Translations under genes and position numbers: made by a program
Shown here: positions 26,516 to 38,780 of the stretch, piece by piece
How the letters are laid out: every line of letters begins with the position of its first letter
Numbering within the stretch: the stretch's first letter is position 1
The notes under the pieces: generated by a model
The model's database searches: none
What the model was told of the DNA's origin: nothing
What the model saw: only the letters and a program-made list of their open reading frames with translations
Assembly (NCBI RefSeq): GCF_964340395.1
Contig: NC_135561.1
Coordinates: 14,234,961 to 14,298,960 of the forward strand
From: Glandiceps talaboti
Lineage: Eukaryota; Hemichordata; Enteropneusta; Spengelidae
DNA: 64,000 bases
Reading direction: 5' to 3'

Positions 26516-27284
26516 CTAGGGGAAAAATATTGAAGATAAAAATCACGACTTTACAAAACAACGACATATTCCACCATAGAAAATGATACCCATAAGCTTA
26601 GTATGAATTATATACACGTGGAAAACTGATAATCGCCAATTACAACCTAGAACATTAATTTTATTTATCAATTTTGGATTTTTAGTTTATAAAACGGTTT
26701 TATTATGGCTCCCTACTTGGAAAAATGAATGTGAAACAACATACTTTAGACATAGTCTGTGTTTGTAACTCAATAGATAATCAAAAAAATCTTGCAAAAA
26801 GTTAAGAAATGTGTAAAATGTTTGTTATTGTACAAATAACAAACATTTTACATACATTGATTAATCCTTTGCAATGTGTTGAGTTACGATTTGGTCAATG
26901 TTGTTTCACATTGATTTCTCAAGAAGGAAGCCGTGAAAATTTTGTCTTATAAATTCAAAATTCAAAGTAAATACAAAAATCCTTAACCACATGGCTACTT
27001 TAACAGAGTCTTAACCATCAATTACAGTCTTGACTAAACTCAGCCTGGTATGTGACCTATAAAAGATCCGTTTGATTCCTTATGCGTATATGTCAAGAAT
27101 ATCCGAACCCTACAATTCTGCACCCTTCACTGAGACCTTCGAATACCCAAGTAACCAAGTATTTTTTTCACAGGAATCTCACTTTGTTAAGGGTGACATT
27201 AATCTTTTTCCAGTTTCTCAATACCCGACCTAATCTAATTTTCAGCTCCGGCATCAAAAAATAAAATTAAAAAATAAATATTTC
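26516..27284. other. Spacer upstream of OATP copy B
   Basis: About 770 bp with no gene. It contains TTTGTTATTGTACAAATAACAA, a near-palindrome around 26,820, and sequence shared with 12,960-13,060 and 15,290-15,430 of unit A. Confidence 0.4.
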
Positions 27285-27650
27285 CATGGTATGAATAATG
27301 TGTTATCAGATTTATCGTTGCACCCTGTCACATTAAAATTAGGTAGCTTGACAGTCTGGTTACGGTGAAAGGCTAATATATACACCATGCTGTTACCTGT
27401 CTCCAATGACAACCTAGAGGGCAAGGAGATATTCGGACCATGAACCGCCTCCTAACCTATTTTCTCACTCCTGTTCTAATGTTGATCAAGACTCATGACA
27501 GGCCAGATAAAGCTGTCTTGTAAGCCTGTCACCTATAGATGTACATGACTTTGTGTAAGTGTCACGTGTCTGTAGTTGTGGTCACAGGATAACTAGACTC
27601 GCCCAAATTGAATTTTACGGGGGAACCCTAGACCAAAGTCGGGCGGAATA
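27285..27650 (-). promoter_or_regulatory. Conserved upstream region of OATP copy B
   Basis: Shares TGTGTTATCAGATTTATCG, GTGAAAGGCTAATATA, ATGAACCGCC and GTCACGTGTCTG (E-box near 27,563) with the blocks upstream of copies A, C and D. Promoter role is inferred. Confidence 0.4.
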
Positions 27651-29454
27651 TTACCATAATGATAATATTATCAACATGCTCATAGTTTCTGTGTGAAATA
27701 CAATGTAGTACGTAACAGTACAATTGTACAAGAAGTACCCACTGCCCTTTTAATTTTGGCACTGGATGCGTTAGAAGGATACACTACTTGGATACCAAAA
27801 TATAATGTTAACTTTGTGAAATCAATGGCTTTAAGGTATTTCTCATTGGATTTGTTTACGACACACGTCACACTAGTAGCCATTGCAGTAAATCTGGCTT
27901 CCATGGCATTGCCTATATATTAAAGGGGTCGAGTCTGTCTGATACCACATGTTCACCTCAGTAATCCTTATTACACTATAATATATGAATACATGAACTT
28001 TTAACATAAATGCTAAATAAGAATACATTTCAAGTTGTACCCTTAGGAAGCTTTTCGGAGATGTAATTTACCGGCTGTCTGTAGAATCAATGACCTCGTT
28101 TTTGAGTTCGTTAGAAATGACCACCTGTAGGACCTGGGGTAAATACACAACGCCAAGATTTGCCAAGATTTATAACTATATTTTAAAGAATTCGCGTGAT
28201 GTACAAATGATGAAAATGAGTTTTCTAGATTCCCTAATTACAATGAGATGTAGCTAAGATAAAACACATTCCTTCCCCTTTAAGCTGTGAATACATAAAT
28301 ATAACGTCGTGAACTTTGAAGATTATCCAAGTCGATTAGATTAACATAAACCCTTTTCAATTATTTGACAGAGCTTCAGCTTTCATTGTCCTTGAAGATA
28401 AAGGTCGAAGAGGTATAATTCTTAAAAACTTCAAGTAATGAACGTTAAAACTTAAGCTTTGTCTTACCTCAATTATTAAGACAACACTTACCTTGATCAA
28501 ATTAGCAGAATGGAAGGGGGTGTGCCACACAATAAAACTCTCTTCATATTTCATATTTTAACATAACCAAGGTAAATGAAATATTATATAGATGGGCGAG
28601 TCTAATTTGATGAGGGTAACACGTTTTGTTGAATATACCACATGATAGGATATATACACACATAGGTATAGTTTGCATGTCGAGTATGTATCCCCTAAGG
28701 ATCTACAATGAATCCACTTTTTCTTGTCGATTTGATTTCGTCACTCTTATAATCAGATCCCCTTAACAAGTTATCTAACACCCCTTTTCATTTGAAGAGT
28801 GTTCTCGCCTTATTTTTCAAGGTTTAACTTGGTCAGAATCTGTCTAGTTTGTACTGTTGTTATCTGATATAATACCGACATATATCAATATTGGTAAAAA
28901 CTTAACCTGCATTTACCGTATGGTAATTTTCTGTGTTCAAATGTCAAAAAGCGATTCATGCCTGAATTGTTTGCTGACAAGGTCACACTGCTGGGTCAAT
29001 CCGATTAAAATCTGATGTTGGAACTTGGAACGTAGCTTGATTGTTAGTACCCCTCTTTGTATATATATATCTCGCCCTCGGTCCTTTACTCAACTTTGAA
29101 ACCCTGTATTAAAAAAATAAAAAAAAATACCTTCGGCGCTTGATATGTATTTTCCTGCAAGGATTTATGGGAACCCTTTGATTCATGCAAATTCATGCAA
29201 ATTCTTTCATTCAAATTCTGACAACTATCATCGTATAATTAGATACCTAAATTTGAAGTAGCAATGATTAAATGACATCAATAAAACAATAACTTTTTCT
29301 AGGCTGAGTCAAAGCATTTTCTCACACCAAGAATCACGTTTTTCAACCCAAAGTGCACATCTCTGATGCGATCATTTTCATTTCAACAATTTCACATCCA
29401 CACGCCCTAAGTAATGTCTCAACGAAATACCAAGGCAATTGGTTGGTAATTTTT
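27651..29454. other. Outer part of unit B, homologous to unit D upstream DNA
   Basis: Segments at about 28,220 and 28,857-28,960 match 59,962-60,010 and 60,065-60,170 (for example ACATATATCAATATTGGT and TTGTTATCTGATAT). The duplicated unit therefore extends at least to about 29.0 kb. Short ORFs here are unsupported. Confidence 0.4.
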
Positions 29455-29466
29455 TACTTTAAGATG

Positions 29467-29530
<64 letters not shown>

Positions 29531-30230
29531 TACTAGCTACTAACCTTTTCAACCTGCTGTATGTATGTATGTATGTATGTATGTATGTATGTATGTATGT
29601 ATGTATGTATGTATGTATGTATGTGTGTGTGTGTGTGTGCGTGCGTGCTCGTGCGTGTGCCGTGCGTGCGTGCGTACGCACGTACGTATGTATGATTAGT
29701 ATTAATAATGAAACGACATTTACCACATCGAGTACGATCGCTTGAAAAACATTAACTTCCAATCCATTTTGTTCTGTATGGACCACCATATCTCTAACTA
29801 AGATTATTATCACGACGCCAAGCGTTATGGTGCTTCAGGAAATAACGAATTGGTTACCCTATGAATTAAAACGTAAGATATTAAAAAGCTTGACTATTAT
29901 ATATGTTTTTAACTCTGGTGGAAAAGGGATGGTATGTATATAGCCAATATGGGACGATCGTTATTACTCTTCCCTTGACAAAGATGACACCACCTGTAAA
30001 AAACACATTGTAATGTCTGGTTTTATTGACCCCTAGTGGTATGAATACATTATAAAATCATTCTGATTCTGATTGGTATAGTGGCATGTAAAGTCACTTT
30101 ACTATGTTAGAGAACTTAGGTGCCCATACTATACGGTACCCTGGATTAGTGCTCTGTGCGCCGACAGCTCACCAGTGTCAGTGTCTGACAAGTGACTGGC
30201 GCCCTCAGCGATGACCAAGAAAGGCTAATA
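29454..30230. repeat. Left copy of a direct repeat beginning with AC and ATGT microsatellites
   Basis: From the (AC)n tract at 29,470-29,526 and the (ATGT)n tract at 29,560-29,630 through GACCAAGAAAG, this is nearly identical to 33,961-34,868. It stops abruptly at the terminal repeat of the 461-bp element, whereas the right copy continues. Confidence 0.8.
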
Positions 30231-30691
30231 CAGGGGTGCGTTCGATTATGCTTCCCCGGGGAGCCTCAGACCAGGGTTACTGACGTCACTTGGGCACCTC
30301 GGGGCGTGTGAAAATCGAACGCATTTTATTGCATTTGGGGAACACCTGGGAGCCTATAATTAAATCCGTGATTCACGATAAATAATTTGGTCCGTCTTTC
30401 CAATATATTTAGACAATTTGAAGTGAAAAATTATTTCCTCACTAGATGTGGAAAGATATCCTCAAAATACGGTATAATTCTTACGGAAATTGATAACAAT
30501 AACCAATCACATGTCGTCCCCATCTTGGGTCAAGTCAGGTCAGGTCAATCCCCAAGCTGCCCCGGCCCTGTTCCATGAGGAGGGTCGACTTGGGGCGCCC
30601 CGAGTGTGACGTCATGTAGTAATCGAACGCAACTTGGGGCAACACGAGGTGCCTCGAGGCACCCTGTGTTGCATAATCGAACGCACCCCTG
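30231..30691. mobile_element. Non-autonomous DNA transposon with terminal inverted repeats
   Basis: It starts CAGGGGTGCGTTCGATTATG and ends with the exact reverse complement of that 20-mer; related GC-rich arms continue about 80 bp inward (GACGTCAC, CTCGGGGCG). Length is 461 bp with no transposase. The CAGGGG ends are compatible with hAT-type elements, but no target-site duplication is visible: the left flank belongs to the 29,454 repeat and the right flank to an OATP exon. Confidence 0.75.
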
Positions 30692-30884
30692 TTGCCACTA
30701 AAACACAAACCGCTGCTCCACAGACCTTTCCCAACCACCAAGCTCCAATCCATTGTTTGTCCGAAGAGTTCAACTCAACGGACGATACATCCACAGTGTT
30801 GAAATCAACGTAGAGAAGCAGGCATATCAGCTCCCAGGAAACTTGAAGAAATTGCTCCACCTCCCCACATCGTGCTCATTATGC
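30692..30884 (-). pseudogene. Truncated OATP coding exon 2 (unit C remnant)
   Basis: The acceptor side is intact (TAG|GCATAATGAGCACGATGTGG at 30884), matching exon 2 of copies A and B. A one-base insertion near 30,825 (GCATATCAGC against GCATGCAGC) breaks the frame before [10 protein letters not shown]. The signature region QWIGAWWLG is still readable. The exon ends at 30,692 against the inverted-repeat element; its last third, the donor and exons 3-8 are gone. It cannot encode a transporter. Confidence 0.85.
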
Positions 30885-31148
30885 CTACACATGGGGAAAT
30901 TTGATGAAAATATTCTAGAATTTTTTTTAATGTTTGCTGACCATATCTTACCTGACCAACTTGCAAAACACCTTCTATTTATCCGTCATATGCATTGAAG
31001 GCACATTCCCTCTTTTATGAGAATATCCAACATTAGTATGCGATTGGGTGCCATAATCCCCCAGAAGCTAAGAAGCACTGCCAATATGCAGTGCAATTAA
31101 TATCGTAGGAGAGATGTTTCCATTTAGATAAATACAGGTATTAAAGAT

Positions 31149-31540
31149 TAGTGTAACCAAGGTGAATTTTTCCAGTCAATACAAAGTTAGGAAAACAGGA
31201 AGAGAACAACAGTTTGTGCAGTTTATGAAAGTTTGGTTATTTCTTTGCTTTAATCATAATCGAGCAATCAATCAATCAATCAATCACTTAGTTATTCAAT
31301 TACATGATGGCTGCCCTGTACAGCCGACATTTGAAATAATTGCCTAAATTTGTAATAACGCCGATATTTGTAATAAAAATCACGTTTTTCATGTAATAAA
31401 ACTGCCCCCCCCCCTGTGAATATACTGACATTGGCTATTGCTAAGGACGTGGTCAAGGTTGCCAGGAACAGTTGCTTCATCATTCATGCATCAGGAGTTA
31501 TGAATTTATAAAACGACAGCATACATTACCGTATGTACTA
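31149..31540. repeat. OATP intron 1 segment, copy C
   Basis: Matches 56,293-56,554 next to the orphan exon 1 (shared CAGTCAATACAAAGTTA, GGAAGAGAACAACAGTTT, TTCATGCATCAGGAGTTATG). Here the homology ends at AAAACGACAGC and the expected exon 1 is missing. Confidence 0.75.
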
Positions 31541-31639
31541 TATATTTGAAGTGTCTTGCGACAAAAATGTGCCATGTATGATGCTTTAGACACTGAAATA
31601 TAACAATGGCAGTTTACTATGTGAAAAAAGAAGTGTACA

Positions 31640-32290
31640 TGTATAATCATAGCTATAATAGCTTGATTGATGTGTTGTTAGATATATCATCACGATCTGT
31701 TACCAATAAGTAGCTTGCCTGTCAGTTTAATGGTGAAAGGCCAATGTACAATATGTTTCATTCAAATCCCACAGGACAAGGTAAAACGTGTCAGTTAGTT
31801 CATTTAGACCATGAACCGCCCCCTGACCGAATCTCCTCGCCTGGTCTAAGGGAGACGTCATTATACAGCTTGGGGTTCGAAGGATATAGATAAGGGGTGT
31901 CACTCGTCAAAACCATTAACCCAATACTCTCGTTCCTGATCTAAAATAATGTAGATGTAGACTTGGGATCAATTAACCGACTCTGGGCGAAACAGATAAA
32001 ACTGGATGATAAGCGCGTCATTTTCAGATCAAAGTGTCGTCACGTGTCTGCTGTGGTCACGTGACACTAATGTACCATTTGATAGAACCAATGTTCTGAT
32101 TTATTTGAGCCACCTTTTGGACTTGGGGTAAATACATCATAGCTAAAAGTCTATTCCTTGACAAGAAACTTCGTCAATAGAGCTCAAACCTCCTCAATTG
32201 TCACACTCTTTACCATTATAAATCTTTGAAAATCTAGATACATGTACCATTAAGTGTTACTTGGACTCTCAAGGACATTGGTATTTGCCC
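31640..32290 (-). promoter_or_regulatory. OATP upstream region left without its exon 1 (unit C)
   Basis: Homologous to 59,020-59,700 of unit D: ATGAACCGCCCCCT, ACCGAATCTCCTC, GTGTCACTCGTCAAAACCA. It has GATAAG near 32,008 and CACGTGTCTGCTGTGGTCAC with a second CACGTG near 32,040-32,065. The expected exon 1 is absent, so any promoter here has no OATP to drive. The part from 31,994 is also present inverted at 56,030-56,292. Confidence 0.45.
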
Positions 32291-32489
32291 TCAAGCGTGC
32301 CATAAGAACATTAATTTCTGTGTATACGTTGTAACACTAGAAATTACATATTTAATTATTTGGTCCTACGCATTGTTGGAATGCAAAATTTTGAACTACA
32401 CCTATTATACATGATGTATCCCTTGATTGGAAAATTAACTATTTAAAACTATATGAACCTTAGTGTTTGCATAGTTAACATATTGCCTA

Positions 32490-33260
32490 ATTATTAAAAA
32501 AAAACATTAATTATGCAAATTATAAACTATATCAACAAGCTTTAAAGGACACATGACACACACACTTCTTTACCATCAATGCATACTCTAAATTTTCTGA
32601 AATTTAAAGCGTACATTGTAAGCTTAAGGTTATTGCCTAATTATCAAAAATGATTATGCAAATTAAACGTCATAGAAAATAAATCAAACACGTGTGATTT
32701 GTTATAGTTGATATATGTACCAAATTAAATGAAATCTGAAGATTGCATCCTTAAGATATAGCCTAATTACAGAAAATCATTAATTATACAAATCACTCAT
32801 TAAAACTAAAACACTATACCAACAGGCCTTGTAGGATATGTGCTTTGTCATTGTTATGTGCCAAATTATCTGGAATTCGAAATGTGCACTCTTGAGATAT
32901 AGCTTAATTTCAGAAAATCATTAATTATGCAAATTAATCATTACAACTAAAAGCTATGCCATCAGGCCTTGTAGGATATGCGTGCTTTATTATGGTTGAT
33001 GTATGTGCCAAGTTATATTGAATTTGAAACTTAAATTCTATATAGCCTAATTACTTGCTTGCAATATTACGATATGGCCTAATTACCTAAGACCATCAAT
33101 CATGCAAATTATTCATTAAAACTATACACGAGCCGACATATGCACTTTGCCATGGTTAACACATATACCAAATTATGTTGAATTTGAAGCGAGCATTCTT
33201 AAAATATACAATTACTAACTAACCAGCCTAATTACTACAAACCATAAATTATGCAAATGA
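32490..33260. repeat. Tandem repeat of about 145 bp, roughly five diverged units
   Basis: Each unit has GCCTAATTA, a TTAATTATGCAAATTA-like word, CTATACCAACAGGCCTTGTA, GTGCTTTGTCATGGTT and ACCAAATTATGTTGAATTTG in the same order. The units are too diverged for recent expansion. About one and a half units occur inverted at 54,480-54,720. Confidence 0.65.
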
Positions 33261-33965
33261 CTAATTAATGTTCATTTGCTGTTTACAAAAAGCTAAACAG
33301 TTCTTGTGTTTAGCATATGGAAGATGGGTGGCAAGTGTCATTAGAATCGATGCAGTAGTTTTTGAGATATCGTGTCCACAGACAGACACACAAAAGCATA
33401 ACACTATGCCCTCCCTTTATAGGAGGTAATCAATCTTGAAAATGATTTCAAATGGCAATATATACAAACTATTTACATAAGGTTGGGTATACTCAAAAAT
33501 CATTATTATAAAAAATGGGTTACCATGGAAACCAGACTAAATTGTTTACAATAGAAAATACATTATAATAATTATTTATACAAAACTTCTGCATATACAT
33601 ATGAGAGATGACCATGTTTCACATCATTTGACGTAATCTACTCAAATGTTGCTCAGTTACCATGGTAGCCAATATAGTGTAGTAACACTCTACTAAAACC
33701 ACTTTGGTTTGTTTGGCAGAAAATTGACATTTATTCAAAGGTTAACATATAGTGCTCATTCAAAGTACAGCATCAGGAACAATAATTGTGGACAATAAAA
33801 ATATTCATAAAAATCAAAAATTGCCATAAAGTAACATACAGCTTTCCCTTATAAAATGGAAAAGTGTCACTGTTCTCCAAGCAAAGTAAAGTACAACTGT
33901 TCCACAGTCAAAGTAAAGTGTATCTGTTCCACAGTCAAAGTAAAGTATAACCAACCGTTCCAACA
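33060..33965. repeat. Left arm of an inverted repeat, ending in minisatellite units
   Basis: It is the reverse complement of 53,735-54,700, for example CATAACACTATGCCCTCCCT here and AGGGAGGGCGTAGTGTTATG near 54,300. Its inner end (33,866-33,961) is three or four reverse-oriented units of the large minisatellite, as in CAAAGTAAAGTGTATCTGTT. An AC tract follows. Confidence 0.75.
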
Positions 33966-34005
33966 CACACACACACACACACACACATACACACACACAC
34001 ACGTG

Positions 34006-34038
<33 letters not shown>

Positions 34039-34868
34039 TACTAGCTACTAACCTTTTCAACCTTTTCAAGGTTTATTTATTTATAAATGAACCTTTTCAA
34101 CCTGTGTGTATGTATGTATGTATGTATGTATGTATGTATGTATGTATGTATGTATGTATGTATGTATGCATGCATGCATGCATGCATGCATGCATGCATG
34201 TATGCATGTATGTATGTATGTATGTATGTATGTATGTATGTATGTGCGCGCGTGTGCGTGCGTGCTCGTGCGTGTGTCGTGCGTGCGTGCGTACGTACGT
34301 ACGTATGTATGATTAGTATTAATAATGAAACGACATTTACCACATCGAGTACGATCGCATGAAAAGCATTAACTTCCAATCCATTTTGTTCTGTATGGAC
34401 CACCATATCTCTAACTAAGATTATTATCCCAACGCCAAGCGTTATGGTGCTTCAGGAAATAATGAATTGGTTACCCTATGAATTAAAACGTAAGATATTA
34501 AAAAGCTTGAATATTATATGTTTTTAACTCTGGTGGAAAAGGGATCGTATGTATATAGCCAATATGGGACGATCGTTATTACTCTTCCCTTGAGAAAGAT
34601 GACACCGCCTGTAAAAACCACATTGTAATGTCTGGTTTTATTGACCCCTAGTGGTATGAATACATTATAAAATCATTCTGACTCTGATTCTGATTGGCAT
34701 AGTGACATTACTATTGCAGATAGTAAAGTCACTTTACTATGTTAGAGAACTTAGGTGCCCATACTATACGGCACACTGGATTAGTGCTCTGTGCGCCGAC
34801 AACTCACCAGTGTTGTGTCAGGTGACTGACAAGTGACTGGCGCCCTCAGCGATGACCAAGAAAGACTA
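33961..34868. repeat. Right copy of the direct repeat with AC and ATGT microsatellites
   Basis: Duplicate of 29,454-30,230 with AC, ATGT and ATGC tracts (33,963-34,034 and 34,108-34,240). The flank GAAATACTAGCTACTAACCT is shared. It continues into the exon-like segment ending at 35,033. Confidence 0.8.
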
Positions 34869-34891
34869 ATGCAACACAAGCACGTCTTGTC

Positions 34892-35033
34892 TTGACTAGA
34901 CCCTCTGGGTTTGACTCCAACAAATTGAGGTGTTATAAAGTTGAGACTCATAGCCGTATCTTGATACCTACATCTGGACGAAGATATTATCTGGATCATA
35001 CCTACCTAACCATGCTAACAGCGATTACTTTAG
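34892..35033 (+). CDS. Candidate 5' exon of an unidentified plus-strand gene, copy 1
   Basis: An open frame from ATG 34892 runs 47 codons to a good donor, TTTAG|GTAAGAC, at 35033. The segment resembles 36,228-36,427, which also ends at a TTAG|GTAAGAC donor. In the shared part the peptides are RILIPTSGRRYYLDHTY and CILIPTSGGRYYLHCTY; four of eight base differences are silent. Family unknown. It may instead be an untranslated exon or a repeated promoter segment. Confidence 0.25.
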
Positions 35034-35169
35034 GTAAGACAACTTTCGAATCGTTGTTCAGGAAAAGTGTTTCACTGAAAAATTCTGTAGTTTTGGTTGC
35101 GTGGTCGCGAGACGACCGAATGCTCCCGGAATTTCGTGCTAATTACGTTTAGTGTTATCCCATAATTAC

Positions 35170-36200
35170 AATTAGTATTAGTCCGACGATTTTCTACTAA
35201 ATTTTAACAAACTCGTCACTTGTTTCGAACCAAAAATCCCCGCGCAAACTAGCAGATTTGAAAAAAAAATCACGGTTTTCACTGAGCAGGTGCCTCCGCC
35301 ATCTTTAAAATTTCCCGCCCATGTGGGCATGACCAAAATGCTACGTCACAGGTGTTGAATGCTGAAGTTGTCGATCCTCGCTACCTACGCCTACTCGCCA
35401 AATTCACCCTATCACTTGTGAATCAAACACTACATTATTCAATGTTAAACTTTATATATTGGTATTTCTTGCAGTTACAGCAAAATTAAAGTAATTTTGA
35501 CAGTGCTAAAGCAAATTCAGAAGTTTTCTTTGTTTAGTGCAATAGATTCTTTGAATAAATTAACACAGCGCTGAATAAATTAAATATTCCGTCTCCAGTT
35601 GTATTTATATATAATAATATAACGTTGGTTTTATATAGCACTTTCCCACTTTGTGCTCAGAGCGCTTTACAATTATTACCGCTGGCATGGATCTATAGCA
35701 GCACAATGGCCCTATATACTTCATCAACGTTTAATTTCCTGGGGAAATGTCGGAACGAAAAAGGGCACAAAAACAGACGAAAAAGCCGTGAAAATCACAT
35801 CAAATGCTACAATTATTGCAGCTTGGAGGGAGTAACCTACTTTGGTGGTTTTCCCTAACTAATTAATTATTCTGTCAATCCCACTGTCCCAGAGAGAATT
35901 TATTAAAATGTATATTTACTGCCAACTACCCTTGTTTCAAGTAACAGGGTGTAACCTACCTTGGTGGTTTGCCCTCGGGTATATTATTGCACCCTGCCCC
36001 TTGATACCTCACAAAAATCAATCACTATAGATAGATATGCTATTAACTTGCCCTCATGAAAAAATGTGTGATTGTAATTAGTTCCGACATCTCCATCCAG
36101 GAATTATTCACAAAATCCGAGCCAACTCAGCCCTTGGTTTTGCTCTGCATTCAATACCATCACAGGAATACATTACCTTTCACTTGACTCATTTTTATAG
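35170..36200. other. Spacer with a dispersed repeat
   Basis: GTTTTATATAGCACTTTCCC through GCGCTTTACAATTATTACC (about 35,628-35,690) is a motif I know as common in dispersed invertebrate repeats; this is recognition, not a search. ACCTAC-TTGGTGGTTT occurs twice (about 35,836 and 35,955). No gene seen. Confidence 0.35.
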
Positions 36201-36227
36201 AACAGGGAGAAGTGTTGTGTCAGGTGA

Positions 36228-36427
36228 CTGACACCCTCAACGAGGACCAAGGACTGAGCTGCAACAATGTCAACAAAGCAGAACACACTATACTGAGATA
36301 CGAGCACATCTTGAATACATATACGACCACCTACAAGTTGGGATTTGTACATGTAGCTGTATCTTGATACCGACATCAGGAGGAAGATACTATCTCCATT
36401 GTACCTACTCAACATTGATTACCTTAG
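36228..36427 (+). CDS. Candidate 5' or internal exon of an unidentified plus-strand gene, copy 2
   Basis: Open in the same frame as copy 1 for about 66 codons, with no Met, ending at donor TTAG|GTAAGACT. A possible partner terminal exon begins at 37,346 after TTTGCCCATTCAG. It has compatible phase and reads GKKDMDAPVKENQ, then stop, with AATAAA overlapping the stop near 37,382. All of this is inference from splice-like sites. Confidence 0.25.
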
Positions 36428-37345
36428 GTAAGACTATACTTTGTTAGGGAGAAACACAAAACTCATTTATGGGGACATAATACATGTACACAGTGCAGTC
36501 CCTTCCCTAGCTTGTAATTGGTAAACTAGTTGTCAGTGGTAGTGTCAAGTGTAATGCTACTGTACCTTTTTATTCATCCCTTATGTAAAGCATTGTTGTA
36601 TCACATTCAAACAATCCTGGTAAGAGAGACTTCAATAATTATAAGGAAAGGGGTGGGGTCACTGCTTTACAAATCAGTTCTTGGGGAGGTCCATATTTTG
36701 AAAAATTGGATAAGGGAAGGGTCACATGTTACTTTGACTCATTGTATTGTCTGATTTTGAATGGGGGTGATGGCATTTGGTATCCTGCTGCCATTACCTG
36801 CCCCTACATCTGACCATTTCTTATTGACAAGGAATGTTCAGATGTAGTGATAAACCAAGAACATGTAACACAGCCAAAGGTAATATAGCAATTGAACAAA
36901 GAGCCACCCACTACATAGGATTTTAATGAGATTTAGGTAACGAAAGAGAATGATCAGTCTCTTGTCATGTGATAAGCTGGCTGAAGATTTGTTCACTTGA
37001 CTGCAAAAGACAAACTTGCATATAGCTTATATACTATTGATGATAGCAAGTCATCCTGTCACACAGAGTTACTGTTGGTCAGCTATATGTACATCTGATC
37101 ATCATGAGTACACAGACAAGCAAGACTTGAGAAATGTCTGACCCAAATCACTCCAAACTGCACATTATTCTTCATCAACAAAATATTTTTTAAGGATTTA
37201 GGAATGTAAAAGCCCCGTCATTTGTTGAGTACCAAGTGGCGATAATTGTACATGTCAATAATTTATATATACACACACAAGATATACAAGAATTTCCCAA
37301 TGTTCCACTTTTAATGTGAATCTTTTAATATGTTTGCCCATTCAG

Positions 37346-37386
37346 GTAAAAAGGATATGGATGCACCAGTGAAGGAAAATCAATAA
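37346..37386 (+). CDS. Candidate short terminal exon
   Basis: The acceptor TTTGCCCATTCAG at 37,333-37,345 is followed by an open frame of 13 codons (after a phase-1 join) ending TAA at 37,384. AATAAA overlaps the stop codon. It would pair with either upstream donor (35,033 or 36,427). Confidence 0.2.
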
Positions 37387-38477
37387 AAAAATGTCAAACA
37401 TCTTTCACAAAAATTGACAGCAACCTGAATGCAGATGAAGATTTGAGACAACCAAGATAAGTTCTGCTAATTGTTACATTTGAAATTTTCAACCATTAAA
37501 GCTTTGCTGTAGTCAGATTGCACATACACAAAATAGATTTAAGCTTACTAGATGTTAGAATTATCTGATTGATATGTGCATGTAATGTTTGTCAACTGAA
37601 GTTATGTCTTGACCATGACCATCTGTTGAGGTCAGATACTAATAACTTTCAAGTTTATATATAGAAGTTGACAGCTCTTAAAGTTGAAGTATTTTATAAA
37701 TTCTCTTACATTAATTTGCTAAAAGCATACACGGTGGAACACAAGCAAAATATGTCCAGACTGCCAAATTTATGAGAACTAAAAAAAGAGAATGTTTAAA
37801 TTTCATATTTGGACATTGTTGATATGCATATTTAATTATTCAGGGCTGTTTGCATGGTGCAATGATGTCTGGATTGCTGCATGCAATAAACGAATCAAAT
37901 AAATTTCCACAAATGTGGTAGATTTACCCATCCTCTGTCTTTCGCATTTTGACCGATACCTTTTACCTCTCCTTGCAAAATCGAATTCCATTGAGAACAA
38001 ATGAACATGTAATTGGCTAGAAAGATGCAGTGAAATGAAAATGAATATCACCAGTCATGTAGCATATTATTTTGAGTGTGTCAGATAAAAGTTAATGGCA
38101 TGAACATAGAGACAGACATACATTGGATGTAGGGCATTATTGGGGCAATACTTTGACAGTTGCTGTAGAAGACGTATCGGAATAAGAAGACATACATGAC
38201 CAACTCTTTCACACTGAATCATGCACAGCACTTCAAAAACCTTCCACAACTTTACCAGTATGGTTAAACCCTCGGTCTATATGGCACAGCCTGAATGACA
38301 ACATATATTATTTAAATGCATCAGATGTTGATCACTTTGGGTAAACCTTTTTTGATGCAAGTGTACAGAAGAACCAAACATCATGAAGTCCAGTAAGAAA
38401 ATGTAATACATTCTGTTTTATCAATAAGTTCTGACAGACCCACAGTTTATATAAACACATCACCCTGTTGTTTGTAT

Positions 38478-38780
38478 TGTTGGTTGGTTGGTTGGTTGGT
38501 TGGTTAGTTAGTTAGTGAGTTGGGTGTTTTGTTTATTAGTTGGATTTGTCATCATTTGGTTGGTTGGTTGGTTGGTTGGTTGGTCGGTCGGTTGGTTGGT
38601 CTGGTTGGTCAGTTGATTGATATTTTGGGTTGGTTTGTTGTCTGTTGATTAAGCCTTTTATCTTGTTTATAGTTGTTTGATAAGTTGGTTGGTCCTTTGA
38701 GTTTGTTGGTTGTTTTGTTGTCTAGTTGGTTGGTTGGTTTGCTTGTCAAATTCATTTATTTGTTGGTTGGCTTTGTGGGT
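38478..38780. repeat. Degenerate TTGG microsatellite region
   Basis: Several runs of GGTTGGTT are separated by degenerate T/G-rich sequence over 300 bp. Confidence 0.85.

Noticed and set aside
27680-27923. Overlapping plus and minus ORFs of about 75 codons upstream of copy B
   Set aside because: No splice signals or family resemblance, and the unit A counterpart is not open.
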